Part shown: positions 15,356-24,262 of the stretch, one piece after another | Numbering within the stretch: position 1 is the first letter of the stretch | Layout of the letters: every line of letters begins with the position of its first letter | Assembly: GCA_015061985.1 (NCBI GenBank) | Contig: SUVN01000024.1 | Span: forward strand, 1-32,787 | DNA from: Akkermansiaceae bacterium | GTDB lineage: Bacteria > Verrucomicrobiota > Verrucomicrobiia > Verrucomicrobiales > Akkermansiaceae | DNA: 32,787 nucleotides | Direction of reading: 5' to 3' | Program-made: the position numbers and the translations under genes | Notes under the pieces: model-generated | Told to the model about the DNA's origin: nothing | Seen by the model: the letters and a program-made list of their open reading frames with translations, nothing else | The model's database searches: none

Positions 15356-16792
15356 ATGACTATTTTCAACGAGACGGAGCTGATTCACCTGTTGCAGGAA
15401 TACAACCCCTGGTGGGAGCAGCGGCGGTGTACCCTCGAGCTGCCGGAGATGCAGCGGCGGGCGTATCATGATGCTCTGAGCATTCTGGATGAGCCCGGGA
15501 TTCGGCGCTTTGTGGTGCTGAGCGGAGCGCGCCGTGTGGGCAAGACCACGGTCATGCGGCAGATGATTGCTGAGCTGCTGAGCCGCGGGGTGAATCCGGA
15601 TAATATCCTCTATCTCTCTTTCGATAACCCCGTTCTGAAACTCACCGGCATTAAACCTGTGATAGATGCCTATGACCGCGCCCGCCCGCGCGAAGGGACG
15701 CGTTATTTCTTTCTGGATGAGATTCAGTACGCCGAGGACTGGTCGCTGTGGCTGAAGGTGCTCTATGACCAGCGGCCGGAGCTGCAGCTGGTGGCCACCG
15801 GTTCTGCCAGTCCCTATATTGAGAAAGGCGCCCGCGACAGCGGCGTGGGGCGGTGGCGAGTGCTGCGCATGCCCACGCTGAACTTCTACGAATACTGCGA
15901 GCTGATGCGGGTGAAGCCGGAGCTCCCGGCAGAGGTATCCCCGGAGGAGCTTGCGCGGATGAACCCGGCAGAATTGGCCGGGCTGATGCGTCGTTTTGCC
16001 GGTATGGCACCGCATTGGAACCGCTATCTGAACATCGGCGGCTTCCCGGAGCTGCTGCATCTGGACAACACCTTCCGGGCGCAGAGCATCCTCCGCGAAG
16101 ATGTGGTGGACAAGGTTCTCAAGCGCGATATCCCCTCCCTGTTCGATGTTCGCAACACCCTGCAGCTGGAAAAAGTGTTTCTCTACCTCTGCCTGCACTC
16201 CGGCAGCCTTATCAATGCGGCGGCCATGTGCCGCCAGCTTGAGGGTGTCTCGCAGCCCACTCTTTCCCGCTACATGGAGTTCCTGCAGGATGCCAATCTC
16301 ATCTACATCTGCCATTCCATTGACTATTCCGGCAAGAAAGGCCTTTCCTCTCAGCCGAAAATCTATGTGGCAGACGTAGCGCTCCGCAATGCTACCCTCA
16401 TGCGTAACCCGGAGCGGCTCTCGGATGAAGAGCGCGGACTGATGGCCGAAACAACGGTGTACCGCCATTTCCGCAACGCTTATACCTCGCCCTGCCGCGT
16501 GGGGTATCTGCGCCGGGAGCAGCGGGAAGTCGATGTAGCGGTCGATTTCCCCGCAGGAGAACGCCTCCTCTGCGAGGTGAAATACAAGAATGACTCATCC
16601 CTCACGGCGGATGATGCCATCATGGCTCTGTGCCGGGAAAAAGCCGCTGCAGCAGCCTTTCTGGCTACCCGCAACATGGAGGATTTCGGGGTTTCCTGTC
16701 CGGCGGAGGGTGCTTTGCCCCTCATCCGCATCCCCGCTGCCGTGCTCTGTTACCTGCTGGGAGCTGTAAATGCTTCATCATACGCAGGTTAA
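15356..16792 (+). CDS. AAA+ ATPase with C-terminal DUF4143 nuclease-fold domain (COG1373)
   Basis: 478 residues. The N-terminal AAA_14 domain has Walker A GARRVGKT (57-64), Walker B YFFLDEIQ (117-124) and a sensor-like LVATGSAS (145-152). A winged-helix-like middle (about 255-330; LEKVFLYLCLHSGSLINAAAMCRQL, SRYMEFLQDANLI) follows. The DUF4143 end has REQREVDVAV (about 384-393) and CEVKYKND (about 404-412), matching the E-D-ExK arrangement of PD-(D/E)xK nuclease folds. The family is widespread and often multicopy in gut bacteria and archaea; its function is not established. The gene stands alone in a 1.7-kb unit bounded by palindrome arrays, with a consensus promoter and strong Shine-Dalgarno unlike its neighbours. 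GC content of the gene resembles the neighbours, whereas its flanks are very AT-rich. A mobile, toxin-like or defence role is possible but unproven. Confidence 0.88.
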   Translation: MTIFNETELIHLLQEYNPWWEQRRCTLELPEMQRRAYHDALSILDEPGIRRFVVLSGARRVGKTTVMRQMIAELLSRGVNPDNILYLSFDNPVLKLTGIKPVIDAYDRARPREGTRYFFLDEIQYAEDWSLWLKVLYDQRPELQLVATGSASPYIEKGARDSGVGRWRVLRMPTLNFYEYCELMRVKPELPAEVSPEELARMNPAELAGLMRRFAGMAPHWNRYLNIGGFPELLHLDNTFRAQSILREDVVDKVLKRDIPSLFDVRNTLQLEKVFLYLCLHSGSLINAAAMCRQLEGVSQPTLSRYMEFLQDANLIYICHSIDYSGKKGLSSQPKIYVADVALRNATLMRNPERLSDEERGLMAETTVYRHFRNAYTSPCRVGYLRREQREVDVAVDFPAGERLLCEVKYKNDSSLTADDAIMALCREKAAAAAFLATRNMEDFGVSCPAEGALPLIRIPAAVLCYLLGAVNASSYAG

Positions 16793-16794
16793 AC

Positions 16795-16854
16795 TATCAT
16801 TAAAGTATACTTTTATAATGAGTGTATTTATCATGGAAGTATACTTTAATGATA
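16795..16854. repeat. Palindrome pair B (R3, R4) downstream of the ATPase gene
   Basis: Core centres are 16807.5 and 16841.5, again exactly 34 bp apart, in orientation opposite to pairs A and C. R4 has two changes (ATGGAAG in one arm). It begins 2 nt after the ATPase stop and could also serve as its terminator. Confidence 0.9.
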
Positions 16855-16886
16855 GCATACTATATTGATATACAACATATTAAATA

Positions 16887-16948
16887 AACATAAAAGTATA
16901 CTTTGATGATATGATACATCGTCATTAAAGTATACTTTTATGATGATG
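16887..16948. repeat. Palindrome pair C (R5, R6), right end of the ATPase island
   Basis: Core centres are 16898.5 and 16932.5, 34 bp apart. Inverted, this pair aligns with pair A over about 58 nt (23 consecutive matches around the outer palindrome), so pairs A and C act as imperfect terminal inverted repeats of the unit. Confidence 0.9.
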
Positions 16949-16956
16949 TAAGTTCT

Positions 16957-16997
16957 TGAAAGAAAATGCGGACGGCAACGCGTGGCTGCCGTCCGCA
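16957..16997 (-). terminator. Rho-independent terminator of PFOR
   Basis: TGCGGACGGCA (16967-16977) pairs with TGCCGTCCGCA (16987-16997), a perfect 11-bp stem. On the minus strand TTTTCTTTC follows. It lies 30 nt past the PFOR stop. Confidence 0.9.
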
Positions 16998-17027
16998 GAG
17001 GGATGAATGTTCAGAGAGGGGGGGGGA

Positions 17028-20000
17028 TTAAGCCTCAGGCTGCTGCTCTGCCTCGGCGGAGTAGTCGATGGCAGCGAGAGCCTGATAGAGACGCCAGCGG
17101 CGCTGGATATCCTGCTCTTCGAGGGAGAGGAGCTTCTCGAAGTTGGCCTTGTTGGTCTTGGCCAACATCTTGAAGCGGTTTTCGCCGCCCTTGCCATCCA
17201 CACCGATGAGGGCTTCACGCACGGACTTCTTGGGAGCCTTGCTCTTGATGGTGAGCGGGTTCTTGCCCAGCTTGATGTTGTCCGGGTTGAAGTTGTAGAG
17301 CAGCCAGCGACCGCAGTCTACGGCATCCTTCTGGCGGTCGAGACCCTGTGCCATGTTGATACCGTGGTTGATGCAGTGGCTGTAGGCAATCACCAGAGCG
17401 GGACCGTCATAAGCCTCAGCTTCAGCCAGAGTCTTGAGGGTGTGCTCGTCATTGGAACCCATGGCGATGGAAGCCACATAGATGTTGCCGTAGGTCATGG
17501 CCATGTAGCCGATGTCCTTCTTCACCTGGTCCTTACCGCGGGTGGCGAACTTGGCCACAGCGGAGCGCGGTGTAGCCTTGGAGCACTGACCGCCGGTGTT
17601 GGAGTACACCTCGGTATCCATGACCAGCACCTTCACGTTGCGCCCGGAAGCCAGGATGTGATCCAGACCGCCGTAGCCGATGTCGTAGGCCCAGCCGTCA
17701 CCGCCGAGAATCCACACGGACTTGCTCACCAGGTGGTTGGCCTGTGCCTTGAGGGCGGCAAGCTCGGGGTCATCGCCGCAGGCAGCCTTGATGGCAGCCA
17801 CGGTTTCGCGGGCATTGACCACCTCTGCCTCCGTCTTCTGCGGATTGGACTTGATGGCATCCACCAGGTCTGCACCAATCTTACCGGCAGCGGCTTCAAG
17901 GAGCTCCATAGCGTATTCCTGCTTCTTGTCCAGAGAGACACGGAAACCGAGACCGAACTGAGCATTATCCTCAAAGAGGCTGTTGGCCCAGGCGGGACCG
18001 CGGCCGTCGGCATCGTGCGTCCAGGGGGTGGTGGGCAGGTTGCCGCCGTAGATGGAAGAACAACCCGTAGCATTGGCCACCACCAGACGGTTGCCCAGCA
18101 GCTGTGTAAGAGCCTTGATGTAGGGAGTCTCACCGCAACCGGCACAGGCACCGCTGAATTCGAACAGCGGACGCAGGAACTGCTGGTCCTTCACCTGACC
18201 CACGTTCACCTTCGTGCGGTCAACATCCGGCAGTTTCTCAAAGAACTTCCAGTTCTCGGCCTCGGGCTGGAGAGCCTCTGCAGCCGGGGTCATGGTCAGG
18301 GAGTTTGTGGGGCAGACGCGGGAGCAGAGGGTGCAACCCGTGCAGTCAGAAGCAGACACCTGGATGATGAACTTCTTGCCCTGCCATGTCTTATGCATCT
18401 TGCTGGCATCTGCGGACTTGAAGCTCTCAGGAGCACCCTCCAACTCAGCCGGGTCAACCATCTTGGCACGGAGAGCGGCATGCGGACACACGGTGGTGCA
18501 CTTACCGCACTGGATACAGGCCTTGCTGGTCTCCGTCTTCTCCGGCTGCCACACGGGGATTTCGAGAGCAAGGTCGCGCTTCTCATACTGCGTGGTGCCG
18601 CTGGGGAAGGTGCCGTCTGCCGGCATCTCAGAGACCTTCACGCTGTCACCCTCACCGATGACAATCTTGCCGAGCACGTCGCGCACAAAGGCGGGAGCAC
18701 CGGGAGCGAGAGCGGCGGGGATTTCATGACCCGTGATGGAGCTGCCCAGGGGTACTTCATACAGGTTGGCCAGAGAGGCATCCACAGCCTGAATGTTCTT
18801 GGCCACCACTTCATCACCCTTCTTGCCGTAAGTCTTCTTGATGGCTTCCTTGATGTAGCCGATGGCCTCATCGGACGGAATCACACCGGAGAGGTGGAAG
18901 AAGCAGGTCTGCATAATCATGTTGATGCGGCCGCCCATGCCGGTTGCCTTGGCCACCTTGAAGGCATCAATGCAGTAGACCTTGATGTTCTTATCAAGAA
19001 TCTGCTGCTGCATGCGGGCGGGCAGGCTGTCCCACACCTTCTCTGCCGGTACGGCGGTGTTGATGAGGAAGGTAGCGCCGTTGGCGGCGTTCTTCAGGAA
19101 GTCGAAGAGGTTCAGCAGGCTCGGCTGGTGCAGCGCAATGAAGTTGGCACTGGTGATGAGGTAGGTGCTGTGAATCGGCGTGGTGCCGAAACGCAGGTGA
19201 GACACCGTGGAGGAGCCGGACTTCTTGGAGTCATACACAAAGTAGCCCTGCACATACAGGTCGGTGTGTTTGCCGATAATCTTGATGGCATCCTTGTTGG
19301 CACCCACGGTACCGTCGGAACCCAGACCGTAGAACATGCAGCGCGTCACCGTGTCAGCCTCCGTGGTGAAGCTCGGGTCATAGGCAATGGACTTGCCGGT
19401 CACGTCATCCTCAATACCCACGGCGAAACCGGTCATCGGCTCGTCCTTCTTGAGCTCATCAAACACGCCCTTGACCATGGCGGGGGTGAACTCCTTGGAG
19501 CCCAGACCGTAGCGACCGCCCACCACCTTCGGCATGGCGTAGGGAAGCGTGCCGGCCACCAGAGCGTCTGCCAGAGCCTGCACCACGTCCTGCAGCAGGG
19601 GTTCGCCCTGGCTGCCCGGCTCCTTGGTGCGGTCAAGCACGGCAATCTTCTTCACTGTCTTGGGCAGAGCGGCAATCATATCCTCTGCCGGGAAGGGACG
19701 GTACAGGCGCACCTTCAGCACGCCCACATCCTCGCCCATGGCCTGCACGGCCTCCAGCGCAGCCTCTGCGCCGGAACCCATCATGATGATGACGCGGGTG
19801 GCCTCCGGGGAGCCGATGTATTCCACCAGATCATAGTAGCGACCGGTGAGGTCACCGAACTTCTTCATGGTGGCTTTCACGATACCGGGCACGGCGTTGT
19901 AGTACTTGTTCACCGTCTCACGACCCTGGAAGTACACGTCCGGGTTCTGGGCGGTACCGCGAATCACCGGGGCATCCGGGTTCAGGCCGCGGGCGTGGAA

Positions 20001-20606
20001 CTCATCCACCAGCTTCTGGTCGATGAGGGCTCGCAGGGTATCATCGGTAATGTCGGCAATCTTGCCCACCTCGTGAGAGGTGCGGAAGCCGTCAAAGAAA
20101 TTCATGAACGGGATGCGGCTCTCCAACGTGGCAGCGTGGGCAATGGCGGCCATATCCGGGGCTTCCTGGGTGCTGGCTCCGCAGAGCATGGCAAAGCCGG
20201 TGGAACGGGCGGACATCACATCGCTGTGGTCACCGAAGATGGAAAGACCCTGAGCAGCCAGAGCACGGGCGGCGATGTGGAAGACGCAGGGAGTCAGCTC
20301 ACCGGCAATCTTGAACATATTCGGAATCATCAGCAGCAGACCCTGAGAGGCTGTGAACGTGGTAGCCAGAGAACCGGTCTGCAGAGCGCCGTGCACGGCA
20401 CCGGCGGCACCGGCCTCACTTTCCATTTCCACAATACTGGGGACCGTTCCCCAGAGGTTCTTGCGATCTACGGCGGTCCACGTCTCTGCCGATTCACCCA
20501 TCGGAGAGGACGGGGTGATGGGGTAGATAGCGGCCACTTCCGAACAACGGTATGCCACGGAGGCTACAGCCTCGTTGGCATCAATGGTGCTGTATGTAGT
20601 GTTCAT
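17028..20606 (-). CDS. nifJ: Pyruvate:ferredoxin (flavodoxin) oxidoreductase, single-chain
   Basis: 1192 residues, the size of homodimeric PFOR. It converts pyruvate and CoA to acetyl-CoA, CO2 and reduced ferredoxin, the key oxygen-sensitive step of anaerobic sugar metabolism. Domain order is complete: pyrimidine-binding domain I (SEVAAIYPITPSSPMGE at about 23-39), domains II-III, the two-cluster ferredoxin domain (CIQCGKCTTVCP at about 696 and CTGCTLCSRVCP at about 752), then the TPP/cluster domain with CAGCGETPY (about 819), GGDGWAYDIGYGGLDH (about 967) and EVYSNTGGQCSKATP. The gene is monocistronic with a leader of about 85 nt and a terminator. All visible cluster cysteines and TPP motifs are intact. 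Confidence 0.97.
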   Translation of the reverse strand: MNTTYSTIDANEAVASVAYRCSEVAAIYPITPSSPMGESAETWTAVDRKNLWGTVPSIVEMESEAGAAGAVHGALQTGSLATTFTASQGLLLMIPNMFKIAGELTPCVFHIAARALAAQGLSIFGDHSDVMSARSTGFAMLCGASTQEAPDMAAIAHAATLESRIPFMNFFDGFRTSHEVGKIADITDDTLRALIDQKLVDEFHARGLNPDAPVIRGTAQNPDVYFQGRETVNKYYNAVPGIVKATMKKFGDLTGRYYDLVEYIGSPEATRVIIMMGSGAEAALEAVQAMGEDVGVLKVRLYRPFPAEDMIAALPKTVKKIAVLDRTKEPGSQGEPLLQDVVQALADALVAGTLPYAMPKVVGGRYGLGSKEFTPAMVKGVFDELKKDEPMTGFAVGIEDDVTGKSIAYDPSFTTEADTVTRCMFYGLGSDGTVGANKDAIKIIGKHTDLYVQGYFVYDSKKSGSSTVSHLRFGTTPIHSTYLITSANFIALHQPSLLNLFDFLKNAANGATFLINTAVPAEKVWDSLPARMQQQILDKNIKVYCIDAFKVAKATGMGGRINMIMQTCFFHLSGVIPSDEAIGYIKEAIKKTYGKKGDEVVAKNIQAVDASLANLYEVPLGSSITGHEIPAALAPGAPAFVRDVLGKIVIGEGDSVKVSEMPADGTFPSGTTQYEKRDLALEIPVWQPEKTETSKACIQCGKCTTVCPHAALRAKMVDPAELEGAPESFKSADASKMHKTWQGKKFIIQVSASDCTGCTLCSRVCPTNSLTMTPAAEALQPEAENWKFFEKLPDVDRTKVNVGQVKDQQFLRPLFEFSGACAGCGETPYIKALTQLLGNRLVVANATGCSSIYGGNLPTTPWTHDADGRGPAWANSLFEDNAQFGLGFRVSLDKKQEYAMELLEAAAGKIGADLVDAIKSNPQKTEAEVVNARETVAAIKAACGDDPELAALKAQANHLVSKSVWILGGDGWAYDIGYGGLDHILASGRNVKVLVMDTEVYSNTGGQCSKATPRSAVAKFATRGKDQVKKDIGYMAMTYGNIYVASIAMGSNDEHTLKTLAEAEAYDGPALVIAYSHCINHGINMAQGLDRQKDAVDCGRWLLYNFNPDNIKLGKNPLTIKSKAPKKSVREALIGVDGKGGENRFKMLAKTNKANFEKLLSLEEQDIQRRWRLYQALAAIDYSAEAEQQPEA

Positions 20607-20668
20607 TTGCTATAATAGTGAATGTTTGTAAATAGGTGAAGGTGATACGCAGCGACAATGCCGCCCGC

Positions 20669-20688
20669 GCGTGAACATAGCTTCACGC
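20669..20688 (-). other. Stem-loop in the PFOR mRNA leader
   Basis: GCGTGAA (20669-20675) pairs with TTCACGC (20682-20688) around 6 nt, shortly downstream of the predicted start. It could be stabilising or regulatory; no known riboswitch is recognised. Confidence 0.4.
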
Positions 20689-20693
20689 CCTCT

Positions 20694-20722
20694 ATACTAC
20701 ACCCGCAAGCCGCCGAACGCAA
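20694..20722 (-). promoter_or_regulatory. Candidate promoter of PFOR
   Basis: On the minus strand: TTGCGT (20722-20717), 17-bp spacer, TAGTAT (20699-20694). Leader of about 80 nt. Confidence 0.6.
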
Positions 20723-20771
20723 CACAAAAAGAAAATTTTGCCCTGCTTTTTTGTCAGCCTGACAGAGTCAC

Positions 20772-20815
20772 TAAAAGCAACACCCGCCGCCTTGCAGAAC
20801 GCAGGGCGGCGGGTG
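20772..20815 (-). terminator. Rho-independent terminator of hppA
   Basis: CACCCGCCGCCtTGC (20781-20795) pairs with GCAGGGCGGCGGGTG (20801-20815). On the minus strand TTGCTTTTAG follows. Confidence 0.83.
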
Positions 20816-20851
20816 CGGGAAATAGCGTTGTTTGCGTTCAGCTCTGCTTTA

Positions 20852-23092
20852 TTACAGCAGAGAGAAGGCGATGTTGAGACCGGCTGTCACGATGGACACC
20901 ATGCTCATGAGCTTGATGAGGATGTTCAGGGAAGGACCGGAAGTATCCTTGAAGGGGTCACCCACGGTGTCACCCACAACGGAAGCGTCGTGAATGGGCG
21001 TGTGCTTGCCGCAGAAGGAGGCATCACCCGTTTCGATGTACTTCTTGGCGTTATCCCAGGCACCGCCGGAGTTGGCCATGAACACGGCCAGCACGAAGCC
21101 GCCGGCAAGACCGCCGGCCAGCAGGCCGAACACACCGGGAACACCCATGATGAGCCCCGTAGCCACGGGAACCACCACAGCGATGAGGGAGGGAACAATC
21201 ATCTCGCGCTGAGCACCCTGAGTGGAGATACCCACGCAGCGGGCGTAGTCGGCCTTCTTGCGACCCTCGAACACATCCTTGTCGCTGAGCTGGCGGCGCA
21301 CCTCTTCCACCATGCTCTTGGCGGCGCGGCCCACGGCATTCATGGTCAGACCGCAGAACAGGAAGGAAAGCATGGCACCGATGAAGATACCCAGCAGCAC
21401 CTTCGGGTTCATGAGCGTCACGTCGAACGCGGCCATGAACTCAGCGATGTTCATCTTGGCAACCTCGGCGCTGTTGAGAACGGTATCACCGAAGTAGCTG
21501 GTCTTGAACGTCTCACCGTAGTTAAGGGCGGCAATCTTGAGCTCCTCGATGTAGGAGGCGAGAAGGGCAAGAGCGGTCAGAGCGGCGGAACCGATGGCGA
21601 AGCCCTTACCGGTAGCAGCGGTGGTGTTGCCCAGTGCGTCCAGAGCGTCCGTGCGGCTGCGCACGTCGTCACCCAGGGCGCTCATCTCGGCGTTACCGCC
21701 GGCGTTGTCGGAGATGGGACCGTAAGCGTCTGTGGCCAGAGTCAGACCCAGCGTGGAGAGCATACCCACGGCAGCGATACCGATACCGTAGAGACCCATG
21801 CTCATGTTCTCGGCGGAGAAGGTGAACTCACGGGCGGAGCAGAGGTAGGCACCGATGGTACCCAGAACGATGAAGATAACCGGCCAGCAGGTGGAAATCA
21901 TACCCACGCCGATACCGGAAATGATGACGGTTGCCGGGCCGGTGGTGGCGTTTTCGGCAATGAACTTCACGGGCTTGAACTCGAAGGAGGTGTAGTACTC
22001 CGTCACCTTACCGATGGCGATACCCACCACGAGGCCGATAACGATGGAGCCCCAGATACCGAGCCAGTTATCGATACCCAGCACCCAGAGAATCACAGCG
22101 GAAAGAATGGCGATGAGCACGCCGGAGAAGTTGATACCCTTATTGAGGGCAGCCATGAGCTGCGTCTGGTTGGCACCCGGCTTGGTGCGCACCATGAACA
22201 CGCCCAGAATGGAAAGGATAGCACCCACGGCGCCGATAATCATCGGAGCCATCACGAGCTGCAGACCCTGCTCGTATGCCCAGCCGGCACCGGCGGCAGC
22301 GGCGGCACCCAGAGCTGCGGTAGCCAGAATGGAACCGGCGTAGGACTCGTACAGGTCGGCACCCATGCCGGCCACGTCACCCACGTTGTCACCCACGTTG
22401 TCGGCAATCGTAGCGGGGTTGCGGGGATCGTCCTCATTGAAGTGGTACTCTGTCTTACCCACCAGGTCAGCACCCACGTCGGCAGCCTTGGTGTAGATAC
22501 CGCCACCCACACGGGCGAAAAGAGCCTGCAGGGAAGCACCCATACCGAAAGTCAGCATGATGGTGGTGATGGTCACGAGCTTGCTCACGCCCTCGCCTGC
22601 CACCATCCAGTCGCAGTTGTCCAGAATCAGATACCAGCCGGAAATATCCAGCAGACCGAAGCCCACCACGGTGAGACCCAGCACAGCGCCGGAACGGAAT
22701 GCCAGCTGAAGCCCCTTGTTCAGACCGTCCTGAGCATCGCGGCAGGCCTGAGCCACACGGCCGGAGGCATAGGTAGCCGTCTTCATGCCGATGAAACCGG
22801 CAAGACCGGAGAAGAGACCGCCGGTGAGGAAAGCCACGGGAACAATCTTGTTCTGCAGGCCGAAATAAGCCATGACGCCGAAAATGACGGCAATGATAAC
22901 GAAGAAGATGGAAACAACCTTATACTGCTGCTTCAGGTAAGCCATTGCGCCCTCACGAACGTAACCGGCAATCTCCTTCATGCGATCCGTACCCTCATCT
23001 GCTTTCTTCATGTCGAAGAAGAACTTGGCCGCACAGGCCAGAACCAGCAGAGAGGCAACGGGAACGATCCAGAATAATGTATTGGGGTCCAT
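20852..23092 (-). CDS. hppA: Membrane-bound pyrophosphatase, K+-dependent, Na+-pump type residues
   Basis: 746 residues, about 16 transmembrane helices. It hydrolyses pyrophosphate and pumps cations across the inner membrane. Active-site motifs: [12 protein letters not shown], then the acidic [19 protein letters not shown], and a second acidic cluster near [26 protein letters not shown] (about 490) has Ala where K+-independent enzymes have Lys, so it should need K+. [10 protein letters not shown] (about 249) has Glu one turn earlier than plant H+-pumps (GSDLFGSYAE), the position typical of Na+- and Na+,H+-pumping enzymes. Thus Na+ or dual Na+/H+ transport is more likely than H+ alone. An open extension to 23311 is ruled out: the upstream ATG at 23149 overlaps the -10 box. 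There is no Shine-Dalgarno. Confidence 0.95.
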   Translation of the reverse strand: MDPNTLFWIVPVASLLVLACAAKFFFDMKKADEGTDRMKEIAGYVREGAMAYLKQQYKVVSIFFVIIAVIFGVMAYFGLQNKIVPVAFLTGGLFSGLAGFIGMKTATYASGRVAQACRDAQDGLNKGLQLAFRSGAVLGLTVVGFGLLDISGWYLILDNCDWMVAGEGVSKLVTITTIMLTFGMGASLQALFARVGGGIYTKAADVGADLVGKTEYHFNEDDPRNPATIADNVGDNVGDVAGMGADLYESYAGSILATAALGAAAAAGAGWAYEQGLQLVMAPMIIGAVGAILSILGVFMVRTKPGANQTQLMAALNKGINFSGVLIAILSAVILWVLGIDNWLGIWGSIVIGLVVGIAIGKVTEYYTSFEFKPVKFIAENATTGPATVIISGIGVGMISTCWPVIFIVLGTIGAYLCSAREFTFSAENMSMGLYGIGIAAVGMLSTLGLTLATDAYGPISDNAGGNAEMSALGDDVRSRTDALDALGNTTAATGKGFAIGSAALTALALLASYIEELKIAALNYGETFKTSYFGDTVLNSAEVAKMNIAEFMAAFDVTLMNPKVLLGIFIGAMLSFLFCGLTMNAVGRAAKSMVEEVRRQLSDKDVFEGRKKADYARCVGISTQGAQREMIVPSLIAVVVPVATGLIMGVPGVFGLLAGGLAGGFVLAVFMANSGGAWDNAKKYIETGDASFCGKHTPIHDASVVGDTVGDPFKDTSGPSLNILIKLMSMVSIVTAGLNIAFSLL

Positions 23093-23147
23093 TGTCTGAT
23101 TTGGTTTATTTAGCTTAAATTGCTTTCTTGAGACAAAAAAGCGCGTC

Positions 23148-23176
23148 ATTCTACACCTCAAAACCTGTTTTGGCAA
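23148..23176 (-). promoter_or_regulatory. Promoter of hppA
   Basis: On the minus strand: TTGCCA (23176-23171), 17-bp spacer, TAGAAT (23153-23148). Leader of about 50 nt to ATG 23092. Confidence 0.75.
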
Positions 23177-23267
23177 CCCTAAAGTTTGGATTTGATAAGA
23201 ATTTCCCCTGAAATACGGCAAAAGTAGAGTACTCTCCAGTTTTGAGAGGTAAATTATCGAATTCCCT

Positions 23268-23296
23268 TGACTTGAGCAGGAGAGTTCGTTAGGATT
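23268..23296 (+). promoter_or_regulatory. Promoter of fabD
   Basis: TTGACT (23268-23273), 17-bp spacer, TAGGAT (23291-23296). Leader of about 25 nt, no Shine-Dalgarno. Confidence 0.72.
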
Positions 23297-23327
23297 AGGG
23301 CAGTCAACCAAGCTGTAACAAAATAAG

Positions 23328-24260
23328 ATGAAAGCTGTTTTACTGTTCCCGGGACAAGGCGCTCAGAAAGTGGGCATGGGTAAGGATTTGTATGATACAT
23401 ACCCGGAGGCACGCGCCATGATGGAGGCTGCGGATGCCGCGCTGGGCTATTCGCTCACGCAGGTGATGTTTGAAGGTCCTGATGCGGAGCTGACCCGCAC
23501 CTGTAACTGCCAGCCTGCCCTGTACCTGCACGGCCTGGCGCTCTATAAGATGCTCAGCAGCATGGTAAATATTGAGCCGGTGGCAGCAGCCGGGCTGTCT
23601 CTGGGTGAATTCACGGCGCATGCCGCTGCCGGCACGTTCAGCATGGAGGACGGGCTCAAGCTGGTACAGAAGCGCGGGGCTTTCATGGAAGATGCCTGCA
23701 ACGCCGCCCCCAGCACCATGGCTGCCATGATTGGCGGCAGTGATGAAGCCGTGGCCGCTCTCGCCGCTGAATGTGATATCGATGTGGCCAACTACAACTG
23801 CCCCGGTCAGACCGTAGTATCCGGCTCTGTGGAAGGTGTGGACAAGGCCGTAGCGGGTGCAAAAGCCGCCGGGTTCAAGATTGCCAAGAAGCTCAACGTG
23901 GCGGGTGCCTACCACAGCCGCTTCATGAAGAGTGCTCAGGAGGCTCTGCGTCCGGAGCTGGAGGCAACCCCCATGCAGACTCCCGCTGTTCCCGTATACT
24001 GCAACTATGAAGCACGCCCTGTGACCGGGCCGGAGGATGTGCGCGCCATGCTGGGCGAGCAAGTCTGTGGTTCCGTGCGCTGGGCTGCCTGCATGAAAGA
24101 CCTTACGGACAAGGGTGAACGCCTCTTCATTGAGATGGGGCCCGGTAAGACGCTGGCCGGCATGATGGCTCGCATCTGCAAGGAAGCAACTGTCATCTCC
24201 ATCGAGGATGTGGCCACGCTTCAGGCTGCCGTGGAAACCCTTAAGGGAATGGAAAGCTGA
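23328..24260 (+). CDS. fabD: Malonyl-CoA:acyl-carrier-protein transacylase
   Basis: 310 residues, typical length. It moves malonyl from CoA to ACP to feed fatty-acid elongation. Visible: FPGQGAQKVGMGKDL at the N-terminus, TRTCNCQPALYLHGLAL, nucleophile Ser91 in GLSLGEF, and the catalytic His in AGAYHSRFM (about 199), with MGPGKTLAGM near the end. No fab genes or acpP adjoin it, which is unusual since fabD commonly clusters with fabH/fabG/acpP. It is divergent from hppA and followed by a palindromic repeat rather than a clear terminator. Confidence 0.96.
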   Translation: MKAVLLFPGQGAQKVGMGKDLYDTYPEARAMMEAADAALGYSLTQVMFEGPDAELTRTCNCQPALYLHGLALYKMLSSMVNIEPVAAAGLSLGEFTAHAAAGTFSMEDGLKLVQKRGAFMEDACNAAPSTMAAMIGGSDEAVAALAAECDIDVANYNCPGQTVVSGSVEGVDKAVAGAKAAGFKIAKKLNVAGAYHSRFMKSAQEALRPELEATPMQTPAVPVYCNYEARPVTGPEDVRAMLGEQVCGSVRWAACMKDLTDKGERLFIEMGPGKTLAGMMARICKEATVISIEDVATLQAAVETLKGMES

Positions 24261-24262
24261 TT

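Noticed and set aside
15245..16948. Plasmid- or phage-type replication origin or iterons
   Set aside because: The units are palindromes arranged in inverted pairs on both sides of a gene, and no replication initiator or partition gene is present.
17007..20615. Open frame of about 1200 codons on the plus strand opposite PFOR, and similar long antisense frames at 20738-23077, 5314-7731 and 3393-4814
   Set aside because: These mirror strongly biased codons of well-identified genes on the other strand, show no family motifs, and are rich in His/Gly/Gln in the way antisense frames of GC-rich genes are.
20607..20620. TATAAT on the plus strand before PFOR as an antisense promoter
   Set aside because: No acceptable -35 box lies 16-18 bp upstream.
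20607..20693. Riboswitch in the PFOR leader
   Set aside because: Only a single 7-bp stem-loop is seen and no known aptamer core is recognised.
23093..23311. 73-residue N-terminal extension of the pyrophosphatase
   Set aside because: The hppA promoter lies inside it and the family begins with the hydrophobic segment right after ATG 23092.
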